A stretch of 64,000 nt of DNA, from positions 104,431 through 168,430 of the forward strand of contig JASANG010000678.1 in NCBI GenBank assembly GCA_030248215.1. The letters are read 5' to 3'. The position numbers and the translations under genes were made by a program. The notes beneath the pieces were generated by a model. The model was given only the letters and a program-made list of their open reading frames with translations, was not told the DNA's origin and ran no database searches. The stretch comes from Enoplolaimus lenunculus. Taxonomy: Eukaryota; Nematoda; Enoplea; Enoplida; Thoracostomopsidae. Shown here piece by piece: positions 50,680-62,939 of the stretch (the first letter of the stretch is position 1; each line of letters begins with the position of its first letter).

Positions 50680-53600
50680 TCACCGAGCGTAATACAGCAC
50701 ATTATGAGGCCTCTGTTGATGCCTATATGACCCGACCACCAGCTTATACCTACCATCCCTTGTTTCCAGTGAATTTGTTCGGTGAAACGGTTTTGAAAAC
50801 CGAGCCCTGTAGCGAACAGAGTAACCAGTCATGTGCATGCCATTCGTAATGTCTGCCTCAGGAGGACTACGATCGCTGGATACTCTGGCGGTGCCAGCTG
50901 GCAAGCCTGAATCTATAACTGGCTTTGTTGTCAAAGTTACAGATCCCGTTTGTGGCCATGGGGTTTTTCTCTCCGGGCTAGTCCGAGTCACTCGAACCGC
51001 AGATGGCCGACGAGCTTCGCTGCGCGACGCTCGTGAAGCCGTAACCGTAGTCGACAAAATTTTTGGCGTTTTGTCTGATTGAGTCGATGCCCACGACAGA
51101 TCGTCATCTTTAGCTGGATCCCAAGATTGACCATGCTGTTGCCTAGCAACCGTCTCCGTTGTGTTGATCATTGCTTCGCTTCCACTGTGTTGCCTTGTTG
51201 TATCTACTCGGCTTTCTTGTGCGACCCTAACGCCTAAAATGTGACTATCATTCCGCGAACTTCTAATATCAGAGCGTTGCGCATCAACGTTTGAAGGGTT
51301 GGAACGATACTTCGACCAATGTTGTTTCTGTAGCCCCATATGCTTATGTTTAGGACTAAGAGATGCAGCGTTCGCTTCGAATTCTTCGCGTTTTACACGA
51401 ATATATTCAGCCCACGACCCTGTATTCATAGACGTACCACTTTCCGCAGCAGAAGTAGCCCGTTCGCTTTGAGAGCCCATCACAAGAAGTCGCGATTCAG
51501 GTGTCCCATATTCTTTGCCCAACGGCAAGTCATTAGCTAAATCAAAATTCTTTATATGTTCAGCCGTCGAAGGTTGACGTTTACCCTGTGAACTACACCA
51601 TGTAGAACGGCTAGGTCGACAAGTGTCCTGATTAGGGTATGCCTTCAGCTCTTGATCTTGCTCCGAGTCTCGCTCAACAGTACTCGGTGACGAATCGTCT
51701 CCGATCAGGGAAAAAATGTCATAGCTAAGCTGATACGGGCGGCGATGGCGAGAAAAACTATGTCCGCTTTTCCCAAACGATGTTTGCGTAATTAAACCAG
51801 AGCGGTCAGTTGCCGGCATACTAGCGATTGAATTCGATGATGACATTTGTGTTGTTGAAGGCGGCGACCGAGCACTAGCAATATCCGGCAAATTATAAGC
51901 CGAATATCCACCCAAACGTTCGCGCTGCCCATCCACCTCGCCACCTGACCTCCACGACCAGGGCCTAATCTGTAGTTCCTGATATGCGTCATCGACGAGT
52001 TTAGATTCCAATTCCATACGTCCAACAGGATTCGACATTCGCTTTATCCCATCTGTAGAGCAGCTATGTCCCACTCGATTGTTAAATTCCCGCTGCTCTG
52101 CGTCGCCCATATTTTGCCGTCGCCAAACCACACTATCAGCCACTTTTGATGTGTCGCTCCTTTCATAATGACCATAAGGCGTTTCAGTCGCATGCTGGTA
52201 ATCGCAATCGACAGCCCTTGCAACTTCATCTCGCCACGAAATTGCTGGCACGCGTCCAAATTGCCGCATCTCAAAGCGAGACAACGGTGCGCGCTGCGAA
52301 GACAACGCTCGTCGTTGTAGATGCGTTTTCCGCGTTGCTCTCCATCGAACCGAAATATCGTCTTGATCGGCAGGCTGATCTTGGTCCTTCATTAAATTTT
52401 TTCTCATCGCTAACCCGCTATCACTCTCATGTGTCGGCAACGCGTATAGTTGCCTACAGTCCTTCTTCTGCAACCCGGATGGCGGCCGACCAAAGCTACG
52501 CTCCACAGGGCCATTATATGGTCTTAAAGCTGAGCTCACTACAGCTGACTCAGGCTGCGCAATATCACGTCTTTGCGATTTTGCCACAGACTTATCCGAA
52601 CTAATCCGTATACTTTCCGCCGGTCCCCAGTTTTCATACCGGTTACTTTCATACTGGCCTGACACTCCCTGACAGTTTTGAGCCACAGTATCAACTTTAG
52701 CTTGCTCTGTTACCGCTTTCCACGCCTGTTTCCTTCGCTCAACCACTTCATGCCATTGATCCTTCGAGCTTGTTGGCATACCGAGCTTTTTTTGCCTAAT
52801 TTCCAGCTCGGCGGTCGGCAAAACCTCTTCACTTTTTAGGCAATCACTACGGACATTCAAGGTCCCCAATTCTGTAGTTTTACTTTCGTCTAAGTTAGGC
52901 CTATTTTCATCCGTACTGGTATTGTCCTTCTGCGCTTGTTCAGCTGTTAAGAACCCTAATTCTGTACATTTCCTTTCTTCTAGATCAAACCGCTTTTCCT
53001 CCATATCCATCTTGCACTTCAGCCCTTCGTCAGTTAATTTGTTTTCATCGCCACTATATCTTACCCCCTCACCTGCGAACGACACCCCTGGCTGAGCAAT
53101 ATCTGGCAGTGGTGAATTTTGTTTTTCAACTGGCGTTAATTCATTGAGCGAAACATCATCAGTTTGATCGCGTGTTGAGGCATCAATCTGACGCATACAC
53201 TCACCGATCAATGGTGAGCAATTATTTGGTGTCGCAATAGTTGTCGCGTAATCCTCAGAAGTACTTGGAATCACATCAGGCAGACAAAGACGACGTCCAG
53301 GCTTCAAATTTGTTGATATTGTCCTGTAAGGTGGACAAAATGAAGCCTTGCAAGTAACTGAACCAGACTTGAAACAAAGGTTATACGGTTAAATATCCGC
53401 TAGGGAACAAAAAATTAATAACCCGAAGTGTGGTTCACAAATTGCATATGTCTAAGTTTCAATTCAAATGAACGTCAGTAAATGCCAGCTAAGTTTCAAT
53501 AAACTGGGTTTAAATAATTTATCTGCTTCTTTAGTTACAAGATCGATTCACACTACTTACTGTCGATATGCAAAGAAATATAAAAACGTGCCATTCCCAG

Positions 53601-56600
53601 CGTTTTATGGGTTCCCAATCACACGATCGCTTAGAATTGAATTCCGAACACAAAATAAAAATATCGTGGTTTAATTTCTAATCAACACAAGCTCTAAATC
53701 TGTATTCCAGCTCACTACCATAAATTTATTAGTTACCTAAACGCAAGTTTTGTTCTGTTCTGTTCATGTCTCTTAAATTCAAAGGAAAGATTCAACATAC
53801 ACCACAGCAATATATTAGCATACATCCCTACCAATTGAAACATGAAATAAAACCTTGAATTTACCAAATTTTTGAAGGAATCACAAACGTATGGCCATCA
53901 TCGCGTCGCTTTTTTACAGCTTCAATAATTGCGTCTTCCATTTTTGGCATTTCTTGTTTTAACAGATGCAACTCGTTTAGAATCGGCAACTCAAATATCG
54001 TCAGTCGTGACTGAAAATCGATTGCTTTACAAAACATGTTTACTAATGGTATTAGTATTAACCGTACCATGTGTCATTTTCAATCTTAGCTACATGTGAT
54101 ATAAAATTCACGAAGGGTTGGTCTATAAACGTGGATACATAGAAAAAGAAATAGTCAGTAAACAACGTATCATCGTACATAAGAGATGCAAAATCGAAAT
54201 TAACGGTAGTGCGCTTAATTATAACAACAAAGACAGTATACACATTATTTAGCAATCCACAGATACAAATGACAAGTAACCCGAATTTCAAATCTACTTA
54301 TATTCCACAAACACATGACCTTACTGCTCAATCCCACAAAGAAATTTTTTGTAACTGAAAGAAACAAAACTAATAGTTACGCCAACAAAGCGGATTTTTA
54401 ACGTACAGGCGCCTCAGTTGGACGACTTTCCAGCACTTTATCGCGAACAATCTCTTGAATTTGACGCCCACTAAGATGGTCAATATCATTCTCTACAGCT
54501 TCAGGATTTGGAAGCGCCTAAATCCCAAATCCAATCGCTGACACGAATTCAATTTCTGAATTTCACGGGAAAGCCGCGACACAAGGCAGCTAACAGATAA
54601 ATTGCTAGCCCGTATAATTTTATAATCCAAAAAATATTTTGCATAGTTCAGACCAACAAACGTTAATCACTAAATGCCTGTTTCCAACAACAGTGCTCTG
54701 CTTCGCTGGTAAAGCTGACTAAAAGCCTAACTCATCAGATCGTGCAGGTAGTTAAAAATTAATTATGCTTCAGTCAATATTACTCCCAATGCTTGACACC
54801 AACGAAATTAGCTAAGCTATTATTTTTTATCATTTAATATATGTTGTGGTAAAGTGTTTTAGAGTAGCCAGCATTTGATGAAACCTGCCACTGGTTAACA
54901 GCCTTGAAAATTGTCTATTTGCGTCCTTATAATACACCATACCAGTTACTCACTAAGCTGTAGACTTGAGTTATATACTTACCGGCATTGAGCCTCCAAA
55001 CATTTCGCACTGCTAAAAACAAACAGCCAACAGGCAATACTATAATATGACACAACAAGTGCATTTCTAGAAAAAGCAACGCTGCTTAAAACCAGATACT
55101 CAAAGCGTTTGAGAAAACGAAGAGAAAGGTATAGCAACATGAAAAACTAGTTCAAAGATAGATTGCTAGAAAATTTTTGCAAAAGATTGTGGCTTCTTAC
55201 ACAAGGAAAGTTTCCCTTTTTGCGCTTATACCAATAGCGTCTCATTTGTGAATAAGGTCGGTTTCACAGAATTATTTTATATACATACCTTTGCTAAAAT
55301 ATCCCATGCCTGATCTTTATCGATGAAAAAATCAAACGCACTAATTACCACTTTTTGTTCACGTTTGTCATCAATACCGGCAATGTGGCTGAAACAATGA
55401 TGCAGTAAAGAACACGGAAATAAATATAAAATATTGATAACATCGAAACTAAAGGTGGTAATAACCTTTCAAAATTTCATCTCCTTAGAAGGCCTCTTGA
55501 AATCAACAACTCATTCCGATTCTTCGAAACAAATAAATCTGGAGTAAATGTACTTGAAAACGCCTCAAAGTTAGAATACGCTCGGTGCGCGCCGGAGGAC
55601 TCAATCGCGCATCACCTTGAAGAAAGTTCAAATACGAATCGCGGTGCCGTATGGCGTTAACAATAAAGATCATTGACAGATGTGTGATCCTTCAGAATTT
55701 GCACGCTTCTGCACCGACATGTTCTATTAGAAAAAATGCAAAAGTTCGTACAAAGACTAACCCAACAAGGACTTTCAGAATTCCAAGCCTGTCTCGCGAA
55801 AAGCTAGCCGATTTGATAATTTTCGCCGCTGTTTCACACGATATATCTGATGCAAGGCGCTGAAAACAAATACTGTAACTGACACTAAAACTGATTGAAC
55901 GTGCTAAACTCGAACATGAAATCATTCTCTATATATTACTTACGTAATATTTAAATTAACCAAACATATGTAAATGATTACTCTGAACACAAATGTATGC
56001 AACTTGGTCTTACTTTCAATTCCTTCAACTTGAAAATTGAAGCAAAAATCATGACCAAAGCATCACATGACGTGCCGCTCACGCACGTAGCCCAACAAGC
56101 AGTGTGTAGCTAAACACTATAATTGCAACGGGAGATTTTTATATTTTGGACTACTACAGTGTACCAGTAACACTATATAGATAACAAACGGAATTCCAAT
56201 TTCGGTTAGAATTCTGGTCCCGCTTGGAAGTTTCGTCAAGACGAACCTGGTTTTCGCCGTGTTATTATTGTAGTAACATGTGCACTGTAATGTTAGATAA
56301 ACGGGCCCATGTTACTTTTTGGAGCGTAACAATAGATTAGGTGTATTCCTAAGCCTAAGCCTAAGCGCTGCAAAGATGTTTTCCTAAAAGTCTAAGCCTA
56401 AGCAAAAATGTAATCTAGAATCGAAACCTACTCTTTAATAGACTCTCCAGAATCCTGGACGCCCCTTAAAGTAACATGGCCCGGTAAACGCATACCGATT
56501 CCAAAAATTCGATTGCATCCTTTTTATCCGTTGAATGAGGAAAACATAGGCAAATTTGACATATCTAAAACACAAGATGGGTACACCAAAACAAAGATAT

Positions 56601-57265
56601 AATCTTAAAATTAAAGATGTGAATAACCTCGCTATTCGACAATTCGAGTTGCTTAGATAGAATGCTTTGACTGCTGCTTACAGCTTAACAAAATGGCATA
56701 CGAATTGACCAAAAGTTTTCACCCAGAACTAGAACATTTTCAAACGCAATCATATGTATTTGGAGCAGGACGTACGTAGTATATAGATAAATTAGAATAC
56801 ACGCAGTTCTAAAACGTACTTGATTCCCGTTAAAGTAATAGTATGACGACGTTGCATTCTTTAGAAAGAAAAATTTGTCACAGGATAACTGTTGCTGAAA
56901 CGAAAACGCATTGTAACAACTTTTATAATATTGCCACATTTTATGGCTATATAGATTTAAAAGCTACAACACTAGGACAAATTCAAAACACCTGACAAAA
57001 TTGCAACCAAAGTATTATAACAATCTATATAACGTTAACGGATTAAAAGAATATAAGTACAAAACTTACTTTTAACACTACAACGAATAAGAAAATTGCA
57101 CTGAAGCTTTACCCCATTGCCGAATTTGCAGAACAGTGCCAACCCTAGAGGGCTCTACCCCCATTCTCAACAAGTGTAACAATAAAATTGATTTACTTAT
57201 AGAATAAATATTGAAATTACCTTTTTCAAATGCTCCAATAGGGAACTAAATGCTACGTCGTTCAT
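50680..57265 (-). CDS. Long protein with N-terminal DUF4476-like domain and low-complexity tail, eight exons
   Basis: Exons 57265-57221, 56894-56820, 55859-55762, 55388-55289, 55012-54983, 54517-54407, 54010-53865 and 53323-50680 join with GT-AG introns and matching phases, giving about 1082 residues. Residues 1-106 resemble the DUF4476 domain, a small helical repeat of unknown function: MNDVAFSSLLEHLKK, then DKFFFLKNATSSYYYFNGNQ, SASFSRDRLGILKVL and a segment containing SAFDFFIDKDQAWDIL. Residues 117-202 look helical and charged (KQEMPKMEDAIIEAVKKRRD). From 203 to the end the chain is Ser/Arg/Gln/Glu-rich, with charged stretches such as WHEVVERRKQAWKAVTEQAK and a conserved-looking basic end (GRYKLVVGSYRHQQRP). 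No signal peptide or membrane segment is seen. Its function is unknown. A retained sixth intron would stop after two further codons at 54398. Confidence 0.7.
56303..56482. mobile_element. GGGCCCATGTTACTTT miniature element with GCCTAA core
   Basis: The termini GGGCCCATGTTACTTTTTGG and CCCCTTAAAGTAACATGGCC are inverted over about 20 bases. The core has CCTAAGCCTAAGCCTAAGC. It is a relative of the other TTAGGC-bearing elements but with different ends. Confidence 0.65.
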
Positions 57266-57527
57266 TGTTCGTTGTTACTACTATTCCAGAGCATCTGAAA
57301 CATCAAAAACATCTTAGCAACAGATGATTAGTACAAACTACAGCTTTTGAGTTGTACCTCTAGTAGACAATTAATGTTTACGGTACGAGAAGATTAGAAG
57401 TAAATTTCATGCTTCAAAACATGACGTATGTTTACGTAAGGCTTCTGTGCCTCTGTGGGTTGATCGGGCAGAAAATTTGTGACGAAGTTTTAATTCTTTT
57501 TATAACACGGTACACCACGCAGGGTGC

Positions 57528-57650
57528 AGCCGAGGGTGAAAGGACATAGCTTGAAGTCGACAAAATTGGCCGGAGGTGAGGTTGTAAACTTGATGATGAA
57601 AATAGTTTGAATTGGATAATTTAAACAGCTTCAAGTGTTGCCTAAAATTT
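57528..57650 (+). repeat. Diverged left end of the CAGGGTGCAACCGG family
   Basis: It begins CAGGGTGCAGCCGAGGGTG and later has GGCCGGAGGTGAGGTTGTAA and an AT-rich stretch, parallel to the whole copies but strongly diverged. Confidence 0.4.
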
Positions 57651-58807
57651 TTTTAAGCTTTTTGAGACATCTCGGCATCAGCGTAGCCAGGATTTCGAAA
57701 AATGACGGGTTTGTATTAAATAATAAATTCGAAGGTATCGATACGGATCCGGTTTAATATCCAGCAAGAAACCGAAATAAATATACTGTTGATAGACTCC
57801 AATCTGTCAAATTAAGATGGTATGTCCCGTTGATATTCGGCTCGGGAATCTCACTATCCAACTTCGGTAAACAAATATCCGGTTGTACCATATGCTTGGA
57901 AATGAGTGTCTAAAATTCGCGTACAAAAATCGAAAGGGGTTACGATACCTGAAACGTCGTCTGAATCTCGGCAATCAGTTTTCAAAACTGTTCGTTACAA
58001 ATCTGCTGTTCAAAAACACAAGTCTTACATTCCTGGGCTAAGGTCACCACACCACAGAGTACTTCAAATATGCAGTGCTTAATTCTTAAGCGCCGGTGCA
58101 ATGTAACCATGGACCAAAATATGAGTGCTACAAGACTGAACACCAAAGTGTCGATAGTTAACGCCTCCCATACGATAGACCCGACATAAACGAGTTAATG
58201 CAATCAGTAACAATAATACTTATTTCGCTCGAAACATATTTCTTTATGTGGTATCAAATGTACAGTAACAAAAACTAGATTTACTCCAAGACAAACAAAG
58301 TAATGTTTAAAAATAATACCTACGCAAAATACAAATCATATTGTGCCACGATATACGAAGTAATTTCTACCGACAAAGTCACTTCGTCAGCTTAAAAAGC
58401 ACACAATACTGCTTAAGAAGAATTTATCACATATTAACTCATAGTAATCTTAATACTATACTAAACAGCTATATTCGGTGCGGTACCTAAATCAGTTAAA
58501 TTGTCGTAAATACAAACGAAAATTTAATTTTAAGTATAAAATTCACTCGCATCCTTTAGTCCTTCCCACATAGAGTATACTAAAGAGCAACAGCACTATA
58601 TGCAAACTATATACGCACTTACAATACAATGCGCAGTGTTTAACATTTCATTCAGGTATGCGATGTACAAAAATCTTTACAAGACATCAGAGCTTCTCTA
58701 CATTCAAGCATTAAGCTTCTATCTTTTAGTGGAGATGGGTTAACCTTTATACGCGAGAGTCGGACTGGGTCGCAGGTATAACCTTAACAGGCCCATGTAT
58801 AGAACAG

Positions 58808-58948
58808 GTCCGGATCGTTTTCAGGAGGGGCTATAACGAGTTACATTAAGGTTTAGACTAATTTTTTCCTAAGGCTTAGGAATAGGTTCATCCTTGACCT
58901 TACACTTAGGCTTAGGAATATGCTTATACTACGGTTCCTGCCTTGTTG
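58808..58948 (-). repeat. TTAGGC-bearing miniature element
   Basis: CCGGATCGTTTTCAGGAGGG to ATACTACGGTTCCTGCCTTG, with TAAGGCTTAGGAATAGG and ACTTAGGCTTAGG inside. Same family as 46785-46910. Confidence 0.6.
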
Positions 58949-59195
58949 TATTCGGCTACCATAACATATCGTCGAAAACATGCAAATATATAAACAATGT
59001 ATGTACATATTTGGCAAGATTGTTTGGCGCAAGATAATGGCATAAAATACATGTACAATACAAATAAGCGTAACAAGTTATATTTTCGTAAGTTATGTTA
59101 TGTAAAATCGTTGTTTGGACTTTTGCCAAGTAAATAATTATAAAAAAAGATAAAATCATCTTCAGATACGATAATACTGAATAGCAATCGACTTT

Positions 59196-62100
59196 TTAAA
59201 TTCGAATGTGAAACGTCCTGAAATGAACAATCATTAGATATACCTAACAGCAAACTGGAGCATCTCAATGTTCTGAAACTTAGATCTGATTATTCGGTAA
59301 CGGAACACAATATTTAATGCCGATAGGTCTACCAAACATGGTTATACATACTAAAATGATCACGACACACAATTGATTTCACATTGATGGGCAGTTGAGC
59401 GATAATTAAAACAAATTTTAAGCCAACTCGATTCTAACACATAATCTTGTTTACACTGTATATTATATTATGCACCTTTTACCGATGTGCTTGACGACTC
59501 CGAAAATAATATTGAGATAACCGAAGATGAAAAACACAAACCCAACTTGTAAATGAGAAAACGGATTACATTTTCGCTTTCATCAAATACGTATTCAGTT
59601 TCTCAATAACTCTCGGTATTAACATTTTCACTTTCAGTTTTCTTAACATTAGTTTCGGAGTTCTCAATTACATCCGTAAAAGGTGCAATTAATCAATATT
59701 TAAATTAGCGTAGTGTAATTAATGACAATATGCAAAACATGCAGACCATGTCGCCGACACCACGATGTACCTTGCAAAGTCTGGAGATCGCGAAACAACG
59801 TGTTCAAACTCAATATACGACAACTTTCCGTCGCTATCTAAATCTCCTTCTTCTATAACCTAAACCAGATTAAAAAATTAAACAGCAACAGTGAAAAACA
59901 AAACATATTTGTTTCAGAATGTGATTATACCTTTACCTTTGAAACATTACCACTAAATCATCCTTTGTCACGGGTTAACTAACTAAGATCAAAACGCGAT
60001 CAGCGAATGCGTAGAGCAAACTGCAGCAAACACAACTTGGTGAAGCACACCCTTACAAGAAGCGGAAGGTATATCCAAAATGCAGAAGCGAAATATTTAG
60101 TATTTACATTCTTGAAACTAAAAGTTAAAAATCAAGTCTAAAAATTCCCTGTTACTTACACCAATGTTCCATCGTTTAAAACGGCGATTGCAATACAAAA
60201 AACGCCTCACATATTTTAGCACGATAATACATTTAATGAGATCTAAGACAAAACAGTCGAACGATATTGGTACAAAACCGTATACCCTATCGACAATAAA
60301 ATCAACATCTTCAGGATTCAGCTCGTCTTTTGTCAAGCACTTTATAACTTTCTCAATGTCTTCACGCCCAATTAAATCATCTTGATCGAAATCTAAATAT
60401 TCATAGCAATAACATAAACATATTGTTCATAAGGCATAACAATAAAATAGAAGAATAAAATTATATATTGTCAAACGTCCAACTGGCAGTTTGATTCTTT
60501 TGTTTTACGGCATGTATATGCCTACGTATCACTTACTTAAAACATATATACGCCATATTGTTGTAGTCGCTGGCAAATAAGCTAGTTTTCATTGAAAATT
60601 AATTGAAATGCAAAAATAATGATAACATACCATATATTCGAAAAGCATATTTGAGCTTTAGTTCTAACGGCGCAGCTTCACTAAATACAGAAAACATGTC
60701 TAAGAAATCGTCAAACGTTAAGTTGCCAAAACCGTCCTCAGAAAATACTTCACAGATTCGCCGTCGAAATGGATTTTCCTGTAAAGAACACCAAAACAAC
60801 AAAACGTTTGCATGCTTAAAATTTGACTTGAAATCAAACTTTGCATAATTGAAAATTACATGGGACATGAAGTGGTTGACAGCTTATTTGAAACGTAAAA
60901 ACGCAAAAATATTCACAGCAGAAATGAAAACAAGTATATCTGACAGTAATTCGTATATTCACAGCCCTCCAGAAAAACTAACAGTGTATTAATATTAAGT
61001 AGCAACTGCACTGGCTATGTTTTATAATAATCGTAACGAAAAGCAACAACAAATTGTAGCAAATACCCTTAGCTCCGGCATTTTCTCAATCTCTTCAAAG
61101 CTCAGCGTAACAATGCTCGGTCGCGATCCCTGCATAATTGTTGGAACTTTGTTTGGATTTAAAGCATAAAATCGTTTGTACAGTCTAAAAATAACGACTA
61201 AGCTGCAAGGCGATATGGAAACATATTTTAGGCAAATAATGACAACGATTCAAACTGTAATGTAGTTTTAGCTCTGTTAACAAATTTTATCTTTACTGAC
61301 AGATTTCAGCTGCTAATCAAATGAGGTTTATTTTAATAGTTATTAATCACTTCACGAAAATTGACAAAACTGATTCTATTAAGTTGACATTTTTTGCTAA
61401 TCACTGCTTCTAAATAAGTGCATATAAACACCGAATAAAAACTCTCTTGTGTGCTAACAGTAACTATACAATATTTATTACTAGGATAATTTGTCGACGT
61501 TTTTGGCTGATGCTGACATATACGGAGTATTAACATTATTCTATGTTCTTAGGCTAGTTATAAATTTTTTAGAGCATGATGCCCGCACTTGAAAAAAGCA
61601 TGACTAAAAGCAAATAAAGAATTGACTGTGTGGGTAGGTCTCCTTTTTCCACCAGAACCCAAAACATATACCTGAGTATATCCTTTCTTGTGAAAAATGT
61701 GCAATCCTAAAATGAAACAAACAAAAACGCAATGCCACATTTCTCGCAGAAACCACGTGGTGGTACGTGCACATTCCAGCTGAATCAGTGTACGACCGAA
61801 TATTAATTCATTTGATACAGGATATTGAATTTTTAACCGAACCGGATAGAGCACGTAATATCACCACTGGCGAAAGTAATTGAGCACGCAAGTATAGTTT
61901 CAAGGAATTAAAATTAAATGTTAGCTTGCATTTTCATTCTATTTCAGTTAGTGGAAAACTTAGCAACTTTACTTACAGTATCACAACCCTAAATATCCTT
62001 TAAGTTTATACTGGATACCGGTATGGGATACGGATATCGGTTCTTGCCTAATATAAAATCGCATCCACATTTCTGGTCGCACCGTGAGCTGAATATAACT

Positions 62101-62336
62101 AAAATTGATTTAAAATTCAACTGTGCCATATCAAAAGGACCATTGCTTGTTTGTAATGTTGTTTTCGCAGATTTTCATGCTAATCGTATTCGCTAAACCT
62201 TCACCTTCAAGATTACATCGCGTAAACAATAAAAATAAGAAACTACCTGATATTCTTCCAACTGCTCCTGCGTAAAGACGCTATCACGGTTAAATAAATT
62301 TATTTCAGCGATATTATGACTGTGGATGTTTCCCAT
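59196..62336 (-). CDS. CIB2: Calcium- and integrin-binding protein, CIB2/CIB3 type, seven exons
   Basis: Exons 62336-62247, 61706-61672, 61184-61067, 60778-60631, 60392-60286, 59859-59771 and 59217-59196 join in frame with GT-AG introns of 238-553 bp, giving 202 residues; human CIB2 is 187. Gly2 in MGNIHS fits N-myristoylation. Family landmarks appear in order: [49 protein letters not shown] and the terminal TFHIRI. EF-hand 3 has the loop [12 protein letters not shown] (residues 131-142) and EF-hand 4 [12 protein letters not shown] (172-183). Loop 4 has canonical ligands. Loop 3 has D1, D3, D5 and an acidic position 12 (Asp in place of Glu), as in family members that bind Mg or Ca. CIB proteins bind integrin alpha tails, and CIB2/3 bind TMC channels. 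The terminal FHIRI and FSEDG point to CIB2/3 over CIB1, although SRSPDFA resembles CIB1. The 5' extension of about 13 residues is unusual. Confidence 0.92.
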
Positions 62337-62575
62337 ATTTATTAGGAACCCCCCTTACAGACGATTTTAGTTCAATACTCGATCACATGATTTTCTTGTT
62401 TTGTGTAATAGTTAGAATTTTCTAAAATCATGAGGCTCAGTTTACATTTGACAAGGACAGTATTTTAACTAAGACAGTAAACAAACACCACTTGAGCGTG
62501 GGCACAGTCAGCCAAATGTCAGTGGTAAGAATGCAACAACACAAAGACAAACTTTAGTACTGTCAATCTAGGAAG

Positions 62576-62757
62576 GAACCGGGACGTCAGACCTTTTACC
62601 TAAACAACTGGAAAAGCGGTTCTCTCAGAGCAGCGATCAAACTCACTCAGCCTGCGGATTACGAGGCAGACGCTCTACCGTTGCGCCACGTAGCCCGCCA
62701 GTGCAACTGCTTTGCTTTTATCGTCGACTATATGTCGACCGTATTGCTGCTGGCATG
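62576..62757 (-). repeat. tRNA-like repeat (possible SINE), copy 1
   Basis: On the minus strand bases 62700-62651 resemble the 5' half of a tRNA, with an A-box-like TGGCGCAACGG and an anticodon-arm-like TCTGCCTCGTAATCC. The D-arm is good, but the anticodon stem is mismatched and no proper T-arm or acceptor stem closes. It is followed by a body ending with AAAGGTCTGACGTCCCGG. The body is repeated at 62806-62877, and the head with its 5' flank recurs at 63841-63985. Confidence 0.55.
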
Positions 62758-62805
62758 CATACTACATGGTGTGCATTGCATATAGTGCATAAGTCTTCTA
62801 AGTAG

Positions 62806-62877
62806 GAACCGGGACTGCAGCCCTTTTAACTAACCAGCTGGAAAAGCGGGCCTCCAAAGCAGGGATTGGCTCATGGA
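62806..62877 (-). repeat. Body of the tRNA-like repeat, copy 2 (no head)
   Basis: The plus strand reads GAACCGGGACTGCAGCCCTT, followed by AACTGGAAAAGCGG-type sequence, closely matching the body beginning at 62576. The tRNA-like head is absent. Confidence 0.5.
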
Positions 62878-62939
62878 AACTAACATCATGCTATACAAAT
62901 ACCGACCACGCTCAAAAGCTAAGTAACTGCAATATCCTT

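Larger units (their letters stand above)
57266..59195. other. Intergenic region between the DUF4476-like and CIB genes
   Basis: It contains the diverged hAT-like end at 57528-57650, a possible further repeat with ATATCCGGTTGTACCATATG near 57880, and a TTAGGC-bearing element. It should include the promoter of the minus-strand DUF4476-like gene. Confidence 0.5.

Noticed and set aside
54058-54291. Separate membrane-like protein of 77 residues
   Set aside because: It has no ATG at its 5' end and lies wholly in the intron between phase-matched exons 54517-54407 and 54010-53865.
62651-62700. Functional tRNA-Thr(CGU) gene on the minus strand
   Set aside because: The D-arm looks right, but the anticodon stem is mismatched and no T-arm or acceptor pairing follows. 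The same head recurs in a repeat.
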